Assembly (NCBI GenBank): GCA_004799435.1
Contig: SSMV01000068.1
Location: 1 to 55,883, forward strand
Direction of reading: 5' to 3'
Origin: Bradyrhizobium sp.
GTDB lineage: Bacteria; Pseudomonadota; Alphaproteobacteria; Rhizobiales; Beijerinckiaceae
Length of the DNA stretch: 55,883 nucleotides
Below are positions 47,106 through 55,497 of this stretch, one piece after another; within the stretch, counting starts at the first letter, position 1; each line of letters begins with the position of its first letter. The position numbers and the translations under genes are program-made. The notes beneath the pieces are model-generated. The model worked only from the letters and a program-made list of their open reading frames with translations. It did no database searches and was not told the origin of the DNA.

Positions 47106-48851
47106 ATGCGTCGAAGCGTAAATGTATCGATCGCCGTCGCCCTCATCGCGGCGCTGCTCGCCGGCTTCTATCGCTGGCCGATCGCCTCGGCCCGGGTCGG
47201 CGTGGAATTCAATCGCGCGACGCCGCCCATCGGTCTGCGCTGGCGCCCACCCGCCAAAGCGACGCTGACGCTATTGCCGTGGCCGACGCTGCGCGTGGTC
47301 GGCGTCGATCTGCTCGAAGCCGATGGACGCAGCCTGCTGACCGCGCCAACCGCCCGCTTTCCGCTCCTGCTCGGCGCGCTGCTGCAGGGCCGCTTCGCCC
47401 CCTCGGGCGCAATGCTCGACAATCCGACCGCGCTGGTCGACCTCGACGCCGCCCCGGCGCTCGCCGAGGAGCGCGCCATCGCCGACGACATCGGCGAGGC
47501 GAAGACCGGCGCGTGGTCGAGCGTGCGTTTGCGCGGCGGCGTGTTGCATATCGTCAGCGCCTCGCGCGGCTTTGACACGATGATCGAAAGCCTCGATGGC
47601 GACATCGCGTGGCGGCGCGCCGATGCGCCGCTGCGGCTCACCCTCGTCGGCGCCTGGCGTGGCCAGAGCGTCGCGATCAACGGACGCATCGACAATCCGC
47701 GCGACGCCTTGCAGGACCATGCGACGGGCGTCGGGCTGACGATCGCCTCGCCGCCGGTCTCGCTCTCGGCCGAGGGCCAATGGAGCGGCGACGGCGCCCC
47801 CGGCTTCGCCGGGCAATTGTCGATCGACATCCGCTCGCTGGCCGCCGCGACGCGGCTGCTCGGCGGCGATCCGACCCCCTTTCCGCTGGGCGACGCTTTC
47901 GCCTTCTCCGGCAAGGCGCAAACCACGCGCGACGCCCTGACGCTGAGCGAGGCGAAGGTGACCGCCTCGGGCGAGCGTCTCGAAGGCGCGCTGACGCTTG
48001 ATCGTCGCAACGATCGCTACGCGATCTCCGGCACGCTGGCGGCGGATCGACTGAATCTCCAGGCCCTCGCGGGATCGCCGCCAAACCTGCTCACATCGGC
48101 TGGCGAATGGAGCGACCGGCCGTTCGACTTCAGCCCGCCGCGCGACATCGACCTCGATCTGCGCCTGTCGGCGACCCGTCTCGCGTGGGGCGAACGCGGC
48201 GTTGACGACGCGGCAGGTTCGCTCATGTGCAAATCCGGGCGTTGCGTCGCGTCTCTGCTCGAGGCTGGCGCCTATCAGGGGACTTTGAAGGGCGAACTGA
48301 CCCTCGCGCGCGCAGCGCGCGGGATTGAAGCTGAGGCGAATGTCTCGCTGACCGACGCCGATCTTGGCGCAGCCTTCGCCGAGCTCGGCTGGGGCGGTTA
48401 TCACGGGCGCGGCGACATCGAAGCGACGATGAAAACCACCGGCTTCGCCGCTTCCGATTCCGTTCTGTCTCTGTCGGGGGAAGTGACCGCGAGGCTCGGG
48501 GCGGGCGAAGTCGAGGGCGTCAGCATCGAGGAGGCGATGCGCCGCAGCCTGCGCCGCCCCGTCGACGTCGCGCGCGACCTGGGCAATGGCGCAACGCGCT
48601 TTTCGCTCGCCCGGCTTCGCCTGTCGCTTGCCGCCGGATCGGCGACCATTGCGGAGGGTCATGTCGAAGGGCCGGGCTCGACGATTGACCTCTCGGGCGT
48701 TGTCGATATCGCAGGGCGAACCGTCGAAGCCCGAGCGCTGGCCATGCAGGCCGACGCTCAGGGCGCCCCCTCGCCCGATGCGGCCAGGCTGACGATCGCG
48801 CTTTTCGGTCCTTGGTCGGCGATAAATGTCACCACCTCGCCGGGCGAGTGA
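47106..48851 (+). CDS. AsmA-family envelope protein
   Basis: About 581 residues. One N-terminal membrane anchor (VNVSIAVALIAALLAGFYRW) is followed by a large beta-rich periplasmic body. Typical AsmA features are LTLLPWPTLRVVGVDLLEAD near the start, repeated strands of the VAINGRIDNPRDALQDH type, and the C-terminal LRLSLAAGSATIAEGHVEGP. AsmA-like proteins help move or order lipids between the membranes. An ATG at 47106 after AAAGGG is preferred over a TTG at 47088. Confidence 0.87.
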   Translation: MRRSVNVSIAVALIAALLAGFYRWPIASARVGVEFNRATPPIGLRWRPPAKATLTLLPWPTLRVVGVDLLEADGRSLLTAPTARFPLLLGALLQGRFAPSGAMLDNPTALVDLDAAPALAEERAIADDIGEAKTGAWSSVRLRGGVLHIVSASRGFDTMIESLDGDIAWRRADAPLRLTLVGAWRGQSVAINGRIDNPRDALQDHATGVGLTIASPPVSLSAEGQWSGDGAPGFAGQLSIDIRSLAAATRLLGGDPTPFPLGDAFAFSGKAQTTRDALTLSEAKVTASGERLEGALTLDRRNDRYAISGTLAADRLNLQALAGSPPNLLTSAGEWSDRPFDFSPPRDIDLDLRLSATRLAWGERGVDDAAGSLMCKSGRCVASLLEAGAYQGTLKGELTLARAARGIEAEANVSLTDADLGAAFAELGWGGYHGRGDIEATMKTTGFAASDSVLSLSGEVTARLGAGEVEGVSIEEAMRRSLRRPVDVARDLGNGATRFSLARLRLSLAAGSATIAEGHVEGPGSTIDLSGVVDIAGRTVEARALAMQADAQGAPSPDAARLTIALFGPWSAINVTTSPGE

Positions 48852-48894
48852 CGACGGCCGCGACGCTCGCGCCTCTCAGCCCCAAAAGGCGGCG

Positions 48895-48923
48895 TTGACA
48901 GCCCTCGGAACGCGCAGTAATTG
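48895..48923 (+). promoter_or_regulatory. Candidate promoter of hspQ
   Basis: A perfect -35 TTGACA (48895-48900), a 17-base spacer and TAATTG (48918-48923) lie 29 bases before the hspQ start. The -10 is poor. The -35 also fits heat-shock-sigma-like promoters of alphaproteobacteria, but I cannot decide. Confidence 0.45.
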
Positions 48924-48951
48924 CATCAAATTCAAAGAGTTCGCGTCTGCC

Positions 48952-49284
48952 ATGGAAACCCGTCACGCCAAGTTCGACATCGGCCAGATTGTTCGCCACA
49001 GGATTTACCCGTTTCGTGGCGTTATTTACAATGTCGATCCGACCTTCGCCAACACCGAAGAATGGTGGCGCGCAATCCCCGAAGAGGTCCGCCCTCTCAA
49101 GGACCAGCCCTTCTACCATCTCTATGCTGAGAACACCGAGAGCCAGTACGTCGCTTATGTCTCGGAGCAGAATCTGGTGCTCGACGATTCCGGCGAGCCG
49201 GTGAGCCATCCGCAGGTGGACGAATTATTCGTGCGCACCGACAAAGGCCATTACCGCCTGCGCAAACGGCCGCTGGCTTCCTGA
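48952..49284 (+). CDS. hspQ: Heat shock protein HspQ
   Basis: A 110-residue HspQ/YccV-type protein: METRHAKFDIGQIVRHRIYP, FRGVIYNVDPTFANTEEWW, KDQPFYHLYAENTESQYVAY, then VSEQNLVLDDSGEPVSHPQV. In Escherichia coli the homologue modulates DnaA stability and Lon specificity. Length matches the family exactly from the ATG at 48952. The longer frame from 48826 overlaps the AsmA gene and carries a promoter-like sequence, so it is rejected. Confidence 0.95.
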   Translation: METRHAKFDIGQIVRHRIYPFRGVIYNVDPTFANTEEWWRAIPEEVRPLKDQPFYHLYAENTESQYVAYVSEQNLVLDDSGEPVSHPQVDELFVRTDKGHYRLRKRPLAS

Positions 49285-49374
49285 CGCCTCGCTGCGGCGC
49301 CTTAATCGCTAAATAGCGAGGACTGCACCCGCGCCGGGAGACAAATGCTCTCCGGGCGCGAGCGCACGTCCCAA

Positions 49375-50115
49375 TTACTTGGCCGGCGTCGCCGCGGGCG
49401 CCGGGGCCGGCGTGGCCGCAGCGCCGCCCGACTGCTGCTGCTCGAGTTTCTTGCGCTGGTCCTCGGCGCGCTGCTCAAGCTGCTTCTGCAATTCCTGATT
49501 TTGCTGCTCGAGCTGTTTCGGATCGACCGGCTTTCCGTCGAAAGTGTCTCCGAAATCCTTCATCGGCAGATTGAAGGTGACCTCGATATTCGCCTGGTTG
49601 CGAACGATAACGCTGGCGACCTGCGCCTTCTTCAAATCGGCCAATTTCTTGCCGTCGAGATCGGCCTCGGCGAAACAACCATTGGGAAAGCAGATCGCAA
49701 ACTTGCCTTCGATCGGATCGCCCTTGTCGATCACCAGACGGAAACCAGGACGCAGCAGCAACCCCACCGGCAACAGGAAGCGGGCGATCCGGCGGTCCTC
49801 GTTGGACATCTGATAGACGGCGATCGCCAGCGTCGGCGGCTGGTCCGCGCTCTGCCCGAAGTCGCGGGTGGTGTAGCAGACTTCCTTGTTCGAGGCCTGA
49901 TCCTTGCCGCAAATCTTGGTCCACGGCGCTTGCATGGGGGTCAGGTCGAGCTTGACCGGAGCGGGTGCTTGCGGCGGCGCCGCCTGGTCGCTCTGCGCGG
50001 GCGCCGCCGGAGCGGCCGGCGCCGGCTTCGACGATTGCGCGAGCGCGCCGCCCGCCGTCAGAACCAACCCTGCGGCCAGCATCAGAGCGCCGCGGCGCTC
50101 GAACGGGAAGGTCAT
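49375..50115 (-). CDS. Invasion-associated locus B (IalB) family protein
   Basis: A 246-residue exported protein. Signal peptide (FERRGALMLAAGLVLTAGGA, cleavage near ALAQ), an alanine/proline-rich linker, then the IalB domain: APWTKICGKDQASNKEVCYT, RFLLPVGLLLRPGFRLVIDK and GKFAICFPNGCFAEADL with four conserved-looking cysteines. A glutamine/lysine-rich coiled coil (QLEQQNQELQKQLEQRAEDQ) and an Ala/Pro tail follow. The family name comes from Bartonella; most members are general envelope proteins. The ATG at 50115 has AAAGGA upstream. A longer frame to 50259 is an arginine-rich artefact. Confidence 0.93.
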   Translation of the reverse strand: MTFPFERRGALMLAAGLVLTAGGALAQSSKPAPAAPAAPAQSDQAAPPQAPAPVKLDLTPMQAPWTKICGKDQASNKEVCYTTRDFGQSADQPPTLAIAVYQMSNEDRRIARFLLPVGLLLRPGFRLVIDKGDPIEGKFAICFPNGCFAEADLDGKKLADLKKAQVASVIVRNQANIEVTFNLPMKDFGDTFDGKPVDPKQLEQQNQELQKQLEQRAEDQRKKLEQQQSGGAAATPAPAPAATPAK

Positions 50116-50350
50116 AAAACGTCCTTTCGATCGATGATCAGCAGCTTCGCCGCGCTGGGCGCGGCGCGCCTCCTGTGTCGCGCCAATGCGGCCATAAAGG
50201 GGCGCGCGCTCGCAATCGCGGCGGCGCGCCCTCATTCCACATCCGGGGCGACAATCCAACCAAAATTTCGCTTTCGCCGCAAAGATGCTGGCGACTGTTG
50301 CGGATGCGCCGCGCCGTGACGGGGCGCCCCGGCCTCTCTAGGATGGCGCC

Positions 50351-52243
50351 ATGCGAGCGGCGGCGGCTTTTCTCCTCTTGGCGACTCTCGCCTGCCTGCC
50401 GGCCGGGTGGGCGCAAGCGCAGGACTTGGCTCAAGCGCAGGACTTGGGTCAAGCGCAGGACTCGGCTCAAGCACAAGACTCGGCTCAAACCCAAGACTCG
50501 GCTCAAATCCAAGACCCCTCGCCCGGCTACGCCATCGCCATGCATGGGGCGCCGGCGCTGGGGCCGGGGTTCGCGCATTTTCCCTATGCCGACCCCGCAG
50601 CGCCCAAGGGGGGACGAATCGCCCTCGCCTATCTGGGCGCCTTCGACAGCCTCAATCCCTATAACGTCAAAGCCTTGTCGACCGCACAGGGGCTCGTCGG
50701 CAATGTCTACCAGTCGCTGATGACCCGCTCGGCCGACGAGCCTTTCACGCTCTACGGCCTCATCGCCAAATCCGTCGAAACCGACGATGCGCGCGATCGG
50801 GTCGTCTTTCACCTCGATCCGGCGGCGCATTTTTCCGACGGCTCGCCGATCACCGCCGCCGACGTCCTCTTCACCTTCAACCTTTTGAAAGCCAAGGGCC
50901 TGCCCCCGCAACGGGCCGCCTATGCGCTCGTCCGCGGCGTCGAGGCGTCCGACGCCGAGACCGTGCGTTTCGACCTGACTGGCGCCGACGATCGCGAGCT
51001 GCCCTTGATCCTCGGCCTGATGCCAGTGCTGTCGCGCGCCCATACCGACTCGGAGCATTTCGAAGATCAGACGCTGCAGATCCCGCTCGGTTCCGGGCCC
51101 TATGTCGTCGCCAAGCTTGTCCCCGGCCAGTCGCTGACCCTCAAACGCGACCCCAACTACTGGGCCCGCAATCTGCCGGCGACCCGCGGTCTCTATAATT
51201 TCGACGAGATCCAGATCGATTATTTCCGTGACGCGGCCGCGATGTTCGAGGCGTTCAAGGCCGGGCTTTACGACTTCCGCCTCGAGGACGATCCAACCCG
51301 CTGGCGCGACGCCTATGATTTTCCCGCGGCGCGCGCCGGCCGCATCCAACGCATGAACGCGCCCTCGGGCCTGCCCAAGGGCATGTCCGGATTCGCCTTC
51401 AACGCGCGACGATCGATCTTCGCCAATCCGCGCGCCCGCGAAGGCCTGGCGGCGATGTTCGACTTCGAATGGATCAACGCCAATCTTTACGCCGGCGCCT
51501 ATCGCCGCTCGAAGAGCTTCTTCGACGACAGCGAGCTCTCATCGAGCGGGAGACCCACTTCGGACAAGGAGCGCGCCTTGCTTGCGCCTTTCCCCGGGGC
51601 GGTGCGCGACGACATTCTCGAAGGGCGTTGGGCGCCGCCGGTCTCCGACGGCTCGGGGCGCGACCGCGCGCTGGCGCGTCACGCGCTCGTCCTGCTCGCG
51701 CAGGCCGGCTTTACGCTGCGCGACGGGGCTTTGCGGGACGCGCGCGGCGCGCCGATGACGTTCGAAATTCTGGTCAAGAACCGCCAGGAGGAGCGGCTGG
51801 CGCTGGCCTATGCGCGGATGCTGGCGACGATCGGCGCCGTGGCGACGGTGCGCCTGGTCGACGAAGTGCAATTCGAGCGCCGGCGCACGCGCTTTGACTT
51901 CGACATGATGATCGGCTCCTGGATCGCCTCGCCCTCGCCCGGCAACGAACAGCGCAATCGCTGGAGCGCGGCGGCGGCGAAGACCGAGGGTTCCTATAAT
52001 ATTTGCGGCGCCGCATCGCCGGCGATCGACGCGATGATCGCGGCGATCGTCGCCGCGCGCGGCCGCGGGGATTTTGTCGCGGCGACCCGCGCGCTCGACC
52101 GTCTGTTGCTGTCGGGCTTCTATATCGTGCCGCTCTTCTACGCGCCCGACCAATGGGTCGCCTATTCATCGTCGCTCGGTCACCCCGACCTGACGCCGCT
52201 CTATGGCGTCGCGCTGGAGGCCTGGTGGCGCAAGACGCCGTAA
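50351..52243 (+). CDS. YejA-like family 5 ABC substrate-binding protein with repeat insert
   Basis: A 630-residue periplasmic peptide-binding protein. A signal peptide (AAAFLLLATLACLPAGWAQA) is followed by an unusual run of six-residue repeats (AQDLAQ type). The mature family 5 fold follows: YADPAAPKGGRIALAYLG, FDSLNPYNVKALSTAQGLVG, VVFHLDPAAHFSDGSPITAA and LTLKRDPNYWARNLPATRGL, which resemble the YejA subgroup. No yejBEF permease genes are adjacent, so the transporter must be elsewhere or the protein acts alone. The next gene, frnE-like, is 79 bases downstream. Confidence 0.93.
   Translation: MRAAAAFLLLATLACLPAGWAQAQDLAQAQDLGQAQDSAQAQDSAQTQDSAQIQDPSPGYAIAMHGAPALGPGFAHFPYADPAAPKGGRIALAYLGAFDSLNPYNVKALSTAQGLVGNVYQSLMTRSADEPFTLYGLIAKSVETDDARDRVVFHLDPAAHFSDGSPITAADVLFTFNLLKAKGLPPQRAAYALVRGVEASDAETVRFDLTGADDRELPLILGLMPVLSRAHTDSEHFEDQTLQIPLGSGPYVVAKLVPGQSLTLKRDPNYWARNLPATRGLYNFDEIQIDYFRDAAAMFEAFKAGLYDFRLEDDPTRWRDAYDFPAARAGRIQRMNAPSGLPKGMSGFAFNARRSIFANPRAREGLAAMFDFEWINANLYAGAYRRSKSFFDDSELSSSGRPTSDKERALLAPFPGAVRDDILEGRWAPPVSDGSGRDRALARHALVLLAQAGFTLRDGALRDARGAPMTFEILVKNRQEERLALAYARMLATIGAVATVRLVDEVQFERRRTRFDFDMMIGSWIASPSPGNEQRNRWSAAAAKTEGSYNICGAASPAIDAMIAAIVAARGRGDFVAATRALDRLLLSGFYIVPLFYAPDQWVAYSSSLGHPDLTPLYGVALEAWWRKTP
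50417..50506 (+). repeat. Five tandem copies of an 18-bp coding repeat
   Basis: Units start at 50417, 50435, 50453, 50471 and 50489, with a degenerate sixth after 50507. The consensus is GCGCAGGACTYGGSTCAA, coding AQD(L/S)(A/G)Q. The first copies are nearly identical and the later ones diverge (GCG to GCA to ACC to ATC). The array lies just after the signal peptide of the binding protein. Confidence 0.95.
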
Positions 52244-52322
52244 GGCCTTGCCGCGCCGACCGCTTGCCCCCAAGTGACCGAAGCGGCGACAATGGCCAGA
52301 TGAGCGACGGGAGACGACAATC

Positions 52323-52991
52323 ATGGACGCCAAACCCGAACCGCTGACGATCAACGTCGTCAGCGATGTCGTCTGCCCCTGGTGTTATCTCGGCAAACGC
52401 CGGCTTGAAGCGGCGATCCGCGAAAGCGGCGAAGCGCCGGTCACGGTGCGCTGGCGCCCCTTTCAGCTCGATCCGTCGCTACCGCCCGGCGGCGTGGAGC
52501 GAAAGGCCTATATGCGCGCCAAGTTCCGCGACGAGGCGCAACTGAAGGCGATCCACGAGCGTCTGACCGCGATGGGCGCCGAAGTCGGAGCCGCCTACGC
52601 CTTCGACAAGATCGAATGGGCGCCCAATACGCTTGACGCGCATCGCCTTATTCGCTGGGCGCAAGCCGGCGACCAGCAGAACGCGCTGGTCGAGCGCCTG
52701 TTCCGCCTCTATTTCGAGGAGGGTCAGAACATCGGCGACCGCGCGACGCTGATCGCGGCGGCGCGCGAATGCGGCATGGACGGCGACGAAGTCGCGAAGA
52801 AGCTCGCGACCGACGACGACATCGAAGCGGTGAAAGCCGATGTCGCGGAGGCTCACGCCGTCGGTGTGACCGGCGTGCCATTCTTTATTTTCGCTTCGCG
52901 CTTCGCCGTGCCGGGCGCGCAGGCGACCGAAACGCTCGTCGAAGCGATCGCTCAGGCGCGCGCGGCGAAGACTGGTGTGGAGACGGTCTGA
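52323..52991 (+). CDS. FrnE-like DsbA-family oxidoreductase
   Basis: A 222-residue cytoplasmic thioredoxin-fold protein of the FrnE subgroup: VVSDVVCPWCYLGKRRLEAA with the CPWC active site, VRWRPFQLDPSLPPGG, and VGVTGVPFFIFASRFAVPGA with the cis-Pro. FrnE proteins act as disulphide isomerases or reductases in stress responses, and others modify polyketides. Near-identical length to the family. No signal peptide. The start is the ATG at 52323. Confidence 0.94.
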   Translation: MDAKPEPLTINVVSDVVCPWCYLGKRRLEAAIRESGEAPVTVRWRPFQLDPSLPPGGVERKAYMRAKFRDEAQLKAIHERLTAMGAEVGAAYAFDKIEWAPNTLDAHRLIRWAQAGDQQNALVERLFRLYFEEGQNIGDRATLIAAARECGMDGDEVAKKLATDDDIEAVKADVAEAHAVGVTGVPFFIFASRFAVPGAQATETLVEAIAQARAAKTGVETV

Positions 52992-53021
52992 GGTCGATCC
53001 GCTCGGTCGACTAGGCTGGCG

Positions 53022-54506
53022 CTAAGCCGCTTTAGCGAGCGCGGCGAGCATGTCGGCGGGCAGTTGCACGGCGGGCGCAACCTCTGACTCGCCCATCAAC
53101 CAGGCGAAGGTCAGTTCGACCGGAGGCGCCAGGCTCTCCCGCGTCTCGTCGAGCGGCGGCTCAAAGCCTTCGAGCGCGGCCGCCACGGCGTCGATCAGCA
53201 ATGGCGCGTAATTCGGCCGTTTCGGCTGCGGCGGCTCGAAGTCGTCGAGCGCGGCGGCCACCGCTTCGATCAGCAGCGGCTCGTAATTGACCCGCTCGAG
53301 CCGCGCCGGCTCAAGGAGCGGCGGCGCGCACCAGGCCTCGTCCGCGTAGTCGCGCGCGCTATCGCGCGCCGCCTCGGCGTAGAAGCGCCACAACAGGGAT
53401 TGCAGCGGCGCAAGCTCGCTCTCCCGACGTCCCTCGCAAGCCGCGATCGCCCGCTCACACAGCACGCGCGACAGACGCTCACCGGAGGGCGCATCGATCG
53501 CGGCGACATCGGTGAAGACGACGCGGAACACCGGCAGAAAGGCGTCGGGCAAGCCCGCCTTGGCGTAGAGCGCCGCGAAACCATGGCCGTCGGGATGACG
53601 GGCGAAAGACTGCGCGCGTCTGAGCGCGACGCCGGACAGTTCGCTCAGCGCATGAACGGGAAAATCGCGCTCGCCGCTGAGCAGCGCACGCATCAATACC
53701 GCAACGGTCAATGTCCCGGCGTCGCGCATCCGGCGCGCCAATTCGGCCAGCGCCTCGCTATCGGCCCTGGCCGCGATGGTCGCCGTCGCCTGATCGCGCG
53801 CCTCATTTGCGATCCTCCGGGCCCGGCCAGCGCTCAGCCAGTCGCAGCGCGCGGCGAAATCGGCAAGCGCGCGGGCGGCGGCGCCCACCAGTTCGTTGCG
53901 CAGAGCCGCTGGCAGCCCCGGCCGATTGGTCAGGGCTTCGCGCATCTCGGCGTCGTCGCCAAAGCGTTCGAAGAGACGCCACAGAGCGGCGGGGTGGAGA
54001 TCCGCGTCGAGATTGCCGATGAGCTCAACCGCCGCCTCGCGCTGGCCGATCTCGGCCAGGGCCGCGGCGGCCCCGGCCGACAAATGCGGCCGGCGGGCGA
54101 TCGCCGTTTGGACGAGAGCGTCGCCGACGGCCGCGCAGTCGACCAATTCGGTCTCGCCAAGCACCGGCGAGCGACCGAGCACTACGCAGGCGACCTCCGC
54201 CTGATCGGCGGCGAGAGCCAGCACGATGTGGCGCGGGGCGTCGGCGGCGCTGGCCAAAGCTTCGGCGAGCGCCCGGCGCACCAGCGCCGAGGGGTCGTCG
54301 AGCACCGTGGCAAGACCCAGTTCAGCTTCGGCGCGCGCGTCCTGGGCCAAGCCCGAATAGAGATAGGCGCGCGCCAGGGCGCTGGCGGCGTCGGCGCGCC
54401 CCTCCGCGTCCGCCTGTTGCGCGAAGGCGAGAAATCGACGCACGATCCCGCCCTCCGCCCTATCGAAGGCGGCGGGCCGATCGGCGACCGCTTCGAGGCT
54501 TTTCAC
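53022..54506 (-). CDS. DUF2336 family protein with C-terminal duplication
   Basis: A 494-residue alpha-helical protein of the DUF2336 family, common in alphaproteobacteria and often found with signalling genes. Helical repeats resemble HEAT units: LDDPSALVRRALAEALASAA, LFERFGDDAEMREALTNRPG and AGRARRIANEARDQATATIA. Near the C-terminus a 25-residue unit is duplicated (NYEPLLIEAVAAALDDFEPP and NYAPLLIDAVAAALEGFEPP). Function unknown. It is divergent from the CitE-like gene, with 93 bases between. Confidence 0.83.
   Translation of the reverse strand: MKSLEAVADRPAAFDRAEGGIVRRFLAFAQQADAEGRADAASALARAYLYSGLAQDARAEAELGLATVLDDPSALVRRALAEALASAADAPRHIVLALAADQAEVACVVLGRSPVLGETELVDCAAVGDALVQTAIARRPHLSAGAAAALAEIGQREAAVELIGNLDADLHPAALWRLFERFGDDAEMREALTNRPGLPAALRNELVGAAARALADFAARCDWLSAGRARRIANEARDQATATIAARADSEALAELARRMRDAGTLTVAVLMRALLSGERDFPVHALSELSGVALRRAQSFARHPDGHGFAALYAKAGLPDAFLPVFRVVFTDVAAIDAPSGERLSRVLCERAIAACEGRRESELAPLQSLLWRFYAEAARDSARDYADEAWCAPPLLEPARLERVNYEPLLIEAVAAALDDFEPPQPKRPNYAPLLIDAVAAALEGFEPPLDETRESLAPPVELTFAWLMGESEVAPAVQLPADMLAALAKAA
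53156..53288 (-). repeat. 75-bp-period duplication inside the DUF2336 gene
   Basis: 58-base copies at 53156-53213 and 53231-53288 are offset by exactly 75 bases (25 codons). Substitutions are mostly synonymous or conservative (Glu/Asp, Asp/Gly), which suggests the duplicated helix is kept. Confidence 0.9.
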
Positions 54507-54599
54507 GGGGCGCTCCGCGGCGCGGGTGACGCAGTCATCCTTTATTTCTCGCCGATTTAAGGTAAACGCGCGCTTAAGAAGGCAAATTCGAGGTTCGAA

Positions 54600-55340
54600 A
54601 TGGCCCGGCCTGCGGCCCCCCAGCCGAGCGGCGATCGCCCCGAGGGCGCGCCATTCCCGCGCTCGCTGCTGCTTGTCCAGGGCGATGACGACGGAAAGCT
54701 CAAGGCGGCTCGCGCCAGCGGGGCCGACGCGCTGATCGTCGATCTCGCGCTGGCCATCGCCGCGCCGACCTCATTTCACGCCGCCGCGCGCGCCCATAAG
54801 CCGCGCCAGCGCGTCTATCTGCGGATCCCGGCTTTCGAAGCCGGCTTCGCTGAGGTCGATCTCGAAGCCGCGATGGCCGCCGCGCCCGACGGGGTCGCGC
54901 TGACCGGCTGCAGCGACGGCGCCGACGTGCAAAGGCTCGGGGCGAGGCTCGCAGTTCTCGAGGCGCGGCATGGGATTGCCGATGACGCAACGCGCATCCT
55001 CGCCTTCATCGAGACGGCGCATGGCCTGCTCAGTCTGGCGAGCTATCGCGCCGCCAGCCCAAGACTTGCCGGCCTGGCGTGGAACGCCGAGGCGCTCGCC
55101 GCCGATCTTGGCGGCGCGACCGCCCGCCAAATCGACGGGCCCTACGCCCTCGCCCGGACGCTGACGCTGATCGGCGCCGTCGCCGCCGCGGTCGCGCCGA
55201 TCGATGCGCCATTTGTTGACGTTGGCGACGAGGCGGGCCTCAAGGCCGATGCGGAGACCGCCCGGCGCGACGGTTTCGTCGCCAAGATCGCCGTCGACCC
55301 TGCGCAGGTGGCGATCATCAACGCAGTCTTCACCGGCTAA
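54600..55340 (+). CDS. CitE/HpcH-like protein lacking a key metal ligand
   Basis: A 246-residue TIM-barrel-type protein of the HpcH/HpaI aldolase and citrate lyase beta family: FPRSLLLVQGDDDGKLKAAR, GADALIVDLALAIAAPTSF, RVYLRIPAFEAGF, ILAFIETAHGLLSLASY and LAWNAEALAADLGG. Functional members have LEDAV-like sequence where LALAI stands here, and an Asp metal ligand where this protein has Ala (NAEALAADLG). The Glu of IETA remains. It is also shorter than the usual 280-300 residues. It may therefore be catalytically inactive or bind another ligand. It lies divergent from a DUF2336 gene. Confidence 0.8.
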   Translation: MARPAAPQPSGDRPEGAPFPRSLLLVQGDDDGKLKAARASGADALIVDLALAIAAPTSFHAAARAHKPRQRVYLRIPAFEAGFAEVDLEAAMAAAPDGVALTGCSDGADVQRLGARLAVLEARHGIADDATRILAFIETAHGLLSLASYRAASPRLAGLAWNAEALAADLGGATARQIDGPYALARTLTLIGAVAAAVAPIDAPFVDVGDEAGLKADAETARRDGFVAKIAVDPAQVAIINAVFTG

Positions 55341-55497
55341 AACAACTCATCGGACAATCGCCTCCATTCGCGTAATTCTGTTTCAAGCTCGGCAATCCGA
55401 ACGGGCGTGCGTTGCACCCACGATTTTGGCGCACAATTGCTCTAAGATGGCGGACGAAGCAGCCCGCTCAGAGGGCGGCTTCGATCGGGGAACCTGA

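Noticed and set aside
50417-50517. Repeat array considered as CRISPR
   Set aside because: The units are contiguous 18-mers with no spacers and keep a reading frame, so they are a coding tandem repeat.
55426-55440. A sigma-54-like TGGCGC...TTGC sequence upstream of the last gene
   Set aside because: The spacing between the GG and GC elements is one base too short, and sigma-54 promoters are intolerant of spacing changes.
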